Shown here piece by piece: positions 58,891 to 64,000 of a stretch of DNA of 64,000 nucleotides. Source of the DNA: Caulobacter radicis (GTDB lineage Bacteria; Pseudomonadota; Alphaproteobacteria; Caulobacterales; Caulobacteraceae); assembly GCF_003094615.1 (NCBI RefSeq), contig NZ_QDKO01000043.1, positions 1-64,000 on the forward strand, read 5' to 3'. The position numbers were made by a program, and so were the translations under genes. A model generated the notes under the pieces. The model was not told where the DNA came from. It did not search any database and worked only from the letters and a program-made list of their open reading frames with translations. Every line of letters starts with the position of its first letter. Positions within the stretch are counted from its first letter, which is position 1.

Positions 58891-59974
58891 TCCTCCCCCT
58901 CTGGGGGAGGCGGCCGAAGGCCGGTGGGGGGAAGTTTTCAGCTTCCGGTGCGCCGGCCGGTTCCCCCCAACGCCCCCCCCACCGATCGCTGCGCGATCGC
59001 CTCCCCCTCTGGGGGAGGGTCCCTCGCGCACAGTCCATCCCCGCGAAATCCAAAGCAAACCCACACGAAATCAACAGTCTGCACAAAAATAGTCGTTGTT
59101 GATCCGACGGGACTCAGGGCGCTCGCATAATCAAACCCGTCCCCGCCATGGGGAGGGCTCTTGGTACCGGCCCAAGCGTGGCGAGGACCGCATCGAGCGG
59201 GGCCGCTCGGAGCGTCATGGGAAAAGGCGGGTTTGCAGGAGCGCTCACGAGGCGCGATTGGGCCGCCAAGCCGTCCATGGCGCGACGAGCGGGTCGACAG
59301 GGTCGGGATCGTTCAAACCGGCCTAACAGGATCAGCCGAGGCCGCCGCCGGATTACCGCGGGGCTATTGGTCCTGCCCGTCCGTGGGACAGCCGGGTCCA
59401 GGGTTGAAACAGCACCCGCGCCTCCGGCCCTTCGGAATAACGACGCGGCGGAGCGGTCGACGAAGCCGAAACGCTAAACAAACCCACGGTCCCCGGGCTC
59501 CGCCCGGCCGCTCCGCGCCTCCCCGACCTAACGCGTGCAAACGCGGGAGACCGCGAAGCCGCGCCTCAAGGAACCTCCCCCCGTGGGGGAGGCGATCGCG
59601 CAGCGATCGGTGGGGGGAGTGATGACGAAACCGGCCACCCCCTCGAAAGCTGAAACCGCCCCCCACCGGCCTTCGGCCGCCTCCCCCAGAGGGGGAGGTT
59701 CGCCGACCAAGATCCTCCCCCTGAAGGGGGAGGTGGCCCGGAGGGCCGGAGGGGGAAGTCCCTGATGACTTCGACGCATCCCCAAACCCAGCAGTCCCTT
59801 CCCCCTCAGTCGGCGGAGTTTATCCTCGGGCCGGCCTTTGGCCGGACCCGGGGGCGACAGCTCCCCCTTCAGGGGGAGCATCTGGGAGGACGGGCCGGGT
59901 CTCAGCTGCCGCGCCCCCCAACGCCACCCACCGATCGCTGCGCGATCGCCTCGCCCCGCAGGGAGAGGTTCCCG
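58891..59974 (+). repeat. Composite intergenic repeat, copy A (complete)
   Basis: The 1.2-kb gap before the sugar permease contains no supportable gene. Left arm 58891-59025 (CCTCCCCC-tct-GGGGGAGG, CGGCCGAAGGCCGG, then CCACCGATCGC-TGCGCGATCG and another CCTCCCCC palindrome). Core 59040-59570 with several hairpins, e.g. CGAGCGG-gg-CCGCTCG near 59195 and CCGGGC-tcc-GCCCGG at 59493-59507. Right arm 59573-59974 with at least four CCTCCCCC-type palindromes. The whole order recurs inverted at 10985-11808, and the right half at 1-510. ORFs in it have no ribosome sites and change frame between copies. Confidence 0.85.
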
Positions 59975-60014
59975 CTGATACCGGTCTCAATGGGGAGCGA
60001 ACCGGCTTGAAGGT

Positions 60015-60028
60015 TGACAACGTTGTCA
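60015..60028 (+). promoter_or_regulatory. Perfect 14-bp palindromic operator (LacI type)
   Basis: TGACAACGTTGTCA, centred 61 bp before the sugar-permease start. The central CG and the AACGTT core are typical of LacI-family operators, which in Caulobacter control many sugar genes. The repressor is not in the window. Confidence 0.65.
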
Positions 60029-60082
60029 CGTTCGGGGTGACTACGCCGTCCCGCGAAAGACGGACAGGGGAGTGAAACAGAG

Positions 60083-61402
60083 ATGGCAGGCATGGGCGGC
60101 TCGGCGCCGGTAAGCGGCGGCGCGAGCGGAAAAGGGCAGGCGCTGCTGCCCTTCGTGATTCTTCTTTTCTTCGCCTGGGGCTTCTCGACCTGCCTGGTCG
60201 ACCTCGTGGCGCCGGCGCTCAAGTCGCTGTTCTCGCTGAGCAACTTCGAGGCGGGCCTGACGCAGTTCGCCTTCTTCATCGGCTATGCCGTGGTTTCGCT
60301 GCCGGCGAGCTTCCTGCTGGCCAAGGTCGGCTATCTGCGCACCGTCGTCGTTGGCCTGCTGATCATGATGGTCGGCTGCCTGATGTTCGCCCCGGCCGCC
60401 AACGCCGGCGTCTACGAGGGCTTCCTGGCCGCGCTGTTCGTGCTGGCCTCGGGCATCACCATCCTGCAGGTCGCCGCCAACCCGCTGGTCGCCATCCTGG
60501 GCAAGAGCGAGACCGCCTCGGCCCGCCTGACCTTCGCCCAGTTCCTCAATTCGGTCGGCACCTTCCTGGCGCCGTTCGTCGGCTCGGCCCTGATCCTCAG
60601 TCACATCGAGAAGGCGCCGGATCCGGCCACCCTGACCGCCGCCCAACTGGCGGCCGTGCGCCATACCCAGGCCCAGGCCGTGCAGACGCCCTACCTGATC
60701 ATCGCCGGTGTGCTGCTGGCCTTGGCCGTGCTGTTCTGGCTGCTGCGCAAGAACGCCGCCGCCCCGCGCGCCGAAAAGGCCGTCGGCTTGGGCGAGATGC
60801 TGGGCATGCTGAAGTATCCGCGCCTGGCCTTCGCCGTGCTCTGCATCTTCGTCTATGTCGGCGCCGAGGTGGCGATCGGCACCTACATGACCAGCTACCT
60901 GACCCAGCCGAACACCATGGGCCTGACCCTGGCCAAGGCCGGCAGCATGGTCGCCTGGTATTGGGGCGGGGCCACCATCGGCCGCTTCTTCGGCACGTTC
61001 GTCCTGGCCAAGGTCTCTCCGGGCAAGGTGCTGAGCGTCGCCTCGCTGGCCGCCATCGTGCTGATCCTGGTCTCGGCCTTCAGCGTCGGCCCGCAGGCCG
61101 GCTTCGCGCTGATCGCCATCGGCTTCTTCAACTCGATCATGTTCCCGACCATCTTCACCCTCGGCATCGAGGGGATGGGCCACCGCACGCCGCAGGCTTC
61201 GGGCCTGCTGTGCATGGCCATCGTCGGCGGCGCGCTGATCCCGCCGGCCACCGGCTGGCTGGGCGACCACTACGGCCTGGGCCTGGCCTTCCTGCTGCCG
61301 GCGGTCTGCTACCTGGTCATCGCCGTCTTCGGCTGGTCGGCCCGCAAGCCGGCGCCGGCGCTGTTCGTCCAGGACGAGCTGGCGACGGCTCCGGCGGAGT
61401 AA
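60083..61402 (+). CDS. FHS-family sugar MFS transporter
   Basis: A 439-aa, 12-TM proton symporter of the fucose/galactose/glucose permease (FHS, FucP/GluP) family. LPFVILLFFAWGFSTCLVDL at TM1, FFIGYAVVSLPASFLLAKVG, LQVAANPLVAILGKSETASA (typical of FHS) and MFPTIFTLGIEGMGHRTPQA are visible. The sugar is unknown; the operator upstream suggests substrate induction. Opposite the pectinesterase gene, whose stop lies 7 bp from this stop, so the two genes converge. Confidence 0.93.
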   Translation: MAGMGGSAPVSGGASGKGQALLPFVILLFFAWGFSTCLVDLVAPALKSLFSLSNFEAGLTQFAFFIGYAVVSLPASFLLAKVGYLRTVVVGLLIMMVGCLMFAPAANAGVYEGFLAALFVLASGITILQVAANPLVAILGKSETASARLTFAQFLNSVGTFLAPFVGSALILSHIEKAPDPATLTAAQLAAVRHTQAQAVQTPYLIIAGVLLALAVLFWLLRKNAAAPRAEKAVGLGEMLGMLKYPRLAFAVLCIFVYVGAEVAIGTYMTSYLTQPNTMGLTLAKAGSMVAWYWGGATIGRFFGTFVLAKVSPGKVLSVASLAAIVLILVSAFSVGPQAGFALIAIGFFNSIMFPTIFTLGIEGMGHRTPQASGLLCMAIVGGALIPPATGWLGDHYGLGLAFLLPAVCYLVIAVFGWSARKPAPALFVQDELATAPAE

Positions 61403-61408
61403 GCGGCT

Positions 61409-62395
61409 CTAGAACCGGCCGGGCGTCCAGCCGTCCGGCCCGGACAGGAAGCGGCGGGGCGCCCAGCGCTCCGCCGTTTTCGCGTCCAGGGCGTGGGCGC
61501 TGGGCTCGCGCGCGGCCGGATCGGCCCCGCGCCCGGTCGAGGCGTACTCGGCGTAGTAGGCGGTCTTGAAGGTGTCGGTCTTGCCCGGCGTCCATTCCCG
61601 CCAGCCCTTGGGCTGGAGGTCGGCGTCGATCCTGGTCCTGAGGAAGACCACCGTGGCGTAGGGGCGCCAGGCGCGGCCCAGCCACAGCTCGCCCACCTTC
61701 GGGTCGGCGGTGATCGTGCAGCGGTCGAAGACGTAGCCGCTGTCCTGCTCGGGCGCGTTCTTGCTCTGGGCGGTGATCATCACCGTGGCGTTGGCGACGC
61801 CGTGGATGGTGCAGCGGTCGAAGACGGCCTTGCTGTCGCCGAAGATGAAGTCGACGTGGCCCTCGATGTAGCAGTCGCGGAAGTATTGCCGGCTCGGCGG
61901 CTTGCCCTTGCGGCTGGCGGCGTAGAGCGTGTCCTGCGCGCCCAGCAGGCGCACCTTGTAGAGCTGGGCCCGGTCGCCCATCAGCGCCAGGGCCACGGCC
62001 TGCGAAGGCTGGCTGTTGTTGAGGTGATAGTCGTTCTGGATGGTCAGGTTGCGGGCCAGGAAATCGTCGCCCGACACCGTCACCGAGGAGGATTTGAGCG
62101 TGCCGCCGACCGTGGCCGAGGCGTCGCCATAGACCAGCACCACGTCCTGCGGCCGCTTGCCCTTGCCGATCAGCCGCACGCCGTTGCGGGGAATGGACAG
62201 TTTCTCGCGGTAGATTCCCGGCGCGATGGCGATCTCGCCGCCGGCAGCGGGCAGGGCGTCGATGGCGGCTTGAAGGGTGCGGTGATCGGCCTTGCCGTCC
62301 AAGGCCACCGTCAAGCGCAGCGGCGCGGCGCCGATCAGGGCGGTCAGGGCCGTGGCGGCCAGGGCCAGTCGCCCGACCAGACTGTAGTGAGCCAT
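61409..62395 (-). CDS. Secreted pectinesterase
   Basis: A 328-aa carbohydrate esterase (CE8) that removes methyl groups from pectin. Signal peptide ~1-23. Family active-site motifs are LGAQDTLYA (QDT), GHVDFIFGDSKAVFD (catalytic Asp pair region) and LGRAWRPYA (LGRxW with the active Arg). The right-handed beta-helix fills the rest. All catalytic residues remain. Caulobacters use plant polysaccharides, so this enzyme and the neighbouring sugar permease fit a plant-debris lifestyle. It converges on the permease, and a candidate operator lies ~35 bp upstream. Confidence 0.94.
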   Translation of the reverse strand: MAHYSLVGRLALAATALTALIGAAPLRLTVALDGKADHRTLQAAIDALPAAGGEIAIAPGIYREKLSIPRNGVRLIGKGKRPQDVVLVYGDASATVGGTLKSSSVTVSGDDFLARNLTIQNDYHLNNSQPSQAVALALMGDRAQLYKVRLLGAQDTLYAASRKGKPPSRQYFRDCYIEGHVDFIFGDSKAVFDRCTIHGVANATVMITAQSKNAPEQDSGYVFDRCTITADPKVGELWLGRAWRPYATVVFLRTRIDADLQPKGWREWTPGKTDTFKTAYYAEYASTGRGADPAAREPSAHALDAKTAERWAPRRFLSGPDGWTPGRF

Positions 62396-62429
62396 GTGTA
62401 ATCCTCCCGACCTGTTTTCGCCAGGAGTA

Positions 62430-62444
62430 TGACACCGGTGGACA
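62430..62444 (-). promoter_or_regulatory. Candidate palindromic operator of the pectinesterase gene
   Basis: TGACACCGGTGGACA: a perfect CACCGGTG core with imperfect flanks, 35-49 bp upstream of the pectinesterase start. CACCGGTG cores are typical of LacI/GntR-type operators of pectin and hexuronate genes. Low-to-moderate support, single site. Confidence 0.5.
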
Positions 62445-62460
62445 TTTCGCTAGTCGCCGC

Positions 62461-62495
62461 AAAAGAAAACGCCTCCGGCCCTGGGGCCGAAGGCG
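62461..62495 (-). terminator. Rho-independent terminator of the GlsB-type gene
   Basis: On the minus strand a stem of CGCCT / AGGCG plus CGGCCC / GGGCCG (one symmetric mismatch) with a 2-nt loop is followed by TTTTCTTTT, ~28 nt after the stop at 62523. Confidence 0.85.
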
Positions 62496-62522
62496 TCGTT
62501 CCTGTTTGCGATCAGCGCGTCG

Positions 62523-62780
62523 CTACAATGCGCGACGGCCGGCCAGCAGGTGATAGATGGCCAGCACGATCACCGCGCCGACCGTGGCCACCAGCAGGCT
62601 GTAGAGGTTGAAGCCCGATACGCCCGAGGCGCCGAACTGGTTGAACACGAAACCGCCGACCAGGGCGCCGACGATGCCGAGCACCAGATCGACGAGCAGG
62701 CTGCCGCCGCTGCGGCTGACGAGCTTGCTGGCGATGAAACCGGCCACGAGACCCAGAACGATCCAGGCGAGAATGGACAT
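62523..62780 (-). CDS. GlsB/YeaQ/YmgE-family stress membrane protein
   Basis: An 85-aa integral membrane protein (transglycosylase-associated family). Three hydrophobic segments: ILAWIVLGLVAGFIASKLVS, VDLVLGIVGALVGGFVFNQF and LYSLLVATVGAVIVLAIYHL, with the family Gly pattern. Role unknown; members are often stress-induced. A strong GGAGGCGC ribosome site precedes the start. Confidence 0.93.
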   Translation of the reverse strand: MSILAWIVLGLVAGFIASKLVSRSGGSLLVDLVLGIVGALVGGFVFNQFGASGVSGFNLYSLLVATVGAVIVLAIYHLLAGRRAL

Positions 62781-62910
62781 GAGCGCCTCCTGAACATTTC
62801 CTGGCGCGCCTCAGCGCGTCCGATGCAGAAGAAAGGCGCTTCCCAAGACTTCGTTCCGACACGATCGCGTGTATCGGCGGCGAATAGCAGCCGGCGTCGC
62901 TTGGAACTTC

Positions 62911-63027
62911 TCAGCGCTTGCCGACGCGCTCCTGGATCACCGCCAGCAGCTTTTCCACCGGGCCGCGACCGAGCAGGATGAACAGGCCGGACCCGATGAT
63001 CGCGCCGAACAGGAAGGAGAGACTCAT
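62911..63027 (-). CDS. Small single-span membrane protein (38 aa)
   Basis: A short gene reading MSLSFLFGAIIGSGLFILLG then RGPVEKLLAVIQERVGKR. The first 20 residues form one TM helix with GxxxG-like spacing, and the tail is amphipathic and basic. CCGGAG lies 6 nt before the ATG. It is co-oriented with the GlsB-type gene, 130 bp upstream of it; that gap shows nothing else. No family recognised. The initiation signal, composition and topology argue it is real. Confidence 0.7.
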   Translation of the reverse strand: MSLSFLFGAIIGSGLFILLGRGPVEKLLAVIQERVGKR

Positions 63028-63311
63028 GGCGGCTCCGGAAGATCGAGATGGGGCAGGGGGTGAGGCCACCCTAGGGAGCGCCCGGCGCGTTTACCATGTG
63101 ACACGCCGCCGCCCCTAATTCCGACCGGAGTAGTGGAGCTTTCAGTTTGGCTGGCGCCCGATCGCACAAAAACTGGTTCGACCGCCGCCCTCTTATGCGC
63201 GAGCAGGAAATTCCAGTTTCGAAGCTTGGTGGCGCGCGCCGTCGCCGGGCTTTGCGTGCTTCTTGAGTTGAACGGCGGCTGATCACCGCCGAATGTGAGC
63301 AGGAACAACCC

Positions 63312-64000
63312 ATGGCCCAGGCGACAGCCCCTTCCAGCCGCTTCATCAGCGGCTTCGGCGTCCAGGTCCTCGTCGGCATGGTCGTCGGCATGGCGCTTGG
63401 CCTGCTGGCCCGCCGCCTGGGCGTCGACGAGGGGCAGGCCGGCCATGCCCTGGCCGAAGCGCTGCATCAGGTCGGCTCGATCTTCATCCAGCTCCTGCGC
63501 GTGCTGGTGCCGCCGCTGGTCTTCACCGCCATCGTCGCCAGCATCGCCAATCTGCGCGAACTGCAGAACGCCGCCCGCCTGGTCTGGAAGACCCTGCTGT
63601 GGTTCGCGATCACCGCCCTGATCGCCGTGGCTATCGGTATCACCCTGGGCGTCACCTTGCAGCCGGGCGCCCATGCCGCCCTCGACGCGGCGACCGCCGC
63701 CGCGCCGCGCACCAACGGCTCGTGGCTCGACTTCCTGACGGGCCTGGTGCCGTCCAACATCCTGGGCCTGAACGCCTCGACCAAGGTCGGCGAGGCCGGC
63801 GCCAGCACCTCGCTGTCGTTCAACGTGCTGCAGATCCTGGTCATCGCCCTTGCGGCCGGCATCGCCGCCCTGCGCGTCGGTCCGGCCGGCGAGGGCTTCC
63901 TGGCCTTCAACGCCTCGGCCCTGGCCGTAGTGCGCAAGGTGCTGAGCTGGGTGATCCGCCTGACGCCGATCGGCACCGTGGGCCTGCTGGGCAACGCCGT
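63312..64000 (+). CDS. Dicarboxylate/amino acid:cation symporter (DAACS), partial
   Basis: First 229 residues of a GltP/DctA-type Na+ or H+ symporter; the window ends inside the gene. GFGVQVLVGMVVGMALGLLA is TM1, then HQVGSIFIQLLRVLVPPLVF with the family TM3 pattern, FTAIVASIANLRELQNAARL, LVPSNILGLNASTKVGEAGA and FNVLQILVIALAAGIAALRV. The signature HP1 serine-rich loop would follow beyond the edge. AGGA precedes ATG 63312. The 284-bp gap upstream (63028-63311) contains its leader; no other feature is seen there. Confidence 0.93.
   Translation, partial: MAQATAPSSRFISGFGVQVLVGMVVGMALGLLARRLGVDEGQAGHALAEALHQVGSIFIQLLRVLVPPLVFTAIVASIANLRELQNAARLVWKTLLWFAITALIAVAIGITLGVTLQPGAHAALDAATAAAPRTNGSWLDFLTGLVPSNILGLNASTKVGEAGASTSLSFNVLQILVIALAAGIAALRVGPAGEGFLAFNASALAVVRKVLSWVIRLTPIGTVGLLGNA

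Noticed and set aside
59040..59570. Repeat core as tmRNA or RNase P RNA
   Set aside because: No tag-peptide frame, no GGTTCGA T-loop for tmRNA and no GAGGAAAGTCC-type P4 core for RNase P were found on either strand.
59096..59622. Several ORFs of 76-153 aa inside repeat copy A, and similar ones in copies B and C
   Set aside because: Different frames are open in each copy, no ribosome sites, and substitutions between copies show no third-position bias.
1..64000. CRISPR array, tRNA or rRNA genes, prophage
   Set aside because: The repeats are palindromes in unequal spacing, not direct repeats with unique spacers; no tRNA T-loop/acceptor pairing, rRNA or phage gene was recognised by eye. A tRNAscan or Rfam run would settle RNA genes.

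Overview
The window looks like chromosomal DNA from a Caulobacter-type alphaproteobacterium (C. crescentus/C. segnis-like; genus inferred from gene content and order, species not determined). It is very GC-rich. It carries an NDUFA12-DUF2155-aat-accC-accB-aroQ block, an amiC-PBP1A-prfB-bactofilin-M23 block, an alphaproteobacterial LexA box (GTTC-N7-GTTC), TTAAC boxes of the CtrA type, and many short palindromic intergenic repeats. Genes are densely packed, and I see no prophage, transposase, integrase, CRISPR array, rRNA or tRNA gene.

Layout. 0.6-13 kb: aspS, small secreted proteins, a large degenerate class II ribonucleotide reductase (NrdJ) paralogue, a complex I accessory subunit, aat, acetyl-CoA carboxylase accBC, aroQ, and thiS/thiG pushed apart by a repeat element. 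13-26 kb: envelope and RNA genes, namely a DsbA-like protein, an M48 protease with TPRs, RNase E with a long leader, amidase, PBP1A, prfB with its programmed +1 frameshift, bactofilin and an M23 peptidase. 26-42 kb: bcp, tyrS, anmK, mazG, an MFS sugar symporter, nhaA, cobQ, sdhE, mfd, a chemoreceptor and fRMsr. 42-46 kb: a compact GNAT / glycosyltransferase / cupin-like cluster plus a flavin reductase. 46-58 kb: mmsA, a VanX-like dipeptidase, a truncated SDR fused to an AraC tail, a Tat-exported HExxH/TPR protein, a LexA-box-controlled endonuclease III homologue, a DUF47-Pit-NUDIX phosphate operon, isoquinoline-1-oxidoreductase-like iorAB and an FAD oxidoreductase. 60-64 kb: an FHS sugar permease behind a perfect palindromic operator, a pectinesterase behind a second candidate operator, a GlsB-type membrane protein, a 38-residue membrane peptide and the start of a dicarboxylate/glutamate symporter.

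The observation that best fits an undescribed system is a composite repeat of about 0.8-1.1 kb, present three times: 1-510 (cut by the window edge), 10985-11808 (minus orientation) and 58891-59974. It has a diverged non-coding core of about 530 bp with a conserved hairpin, between ordered arms of CCTCCCCC/GGGGGAGG palindromes. The next best are the NrdJ-like pseudo-enzyme, the SDR-AraC gene fusion, and the unannotated 38-residue membrane protein at 62911-63027.

All calls were made by reading the sequence. Family names rest on remembered motifs, not on database searches.
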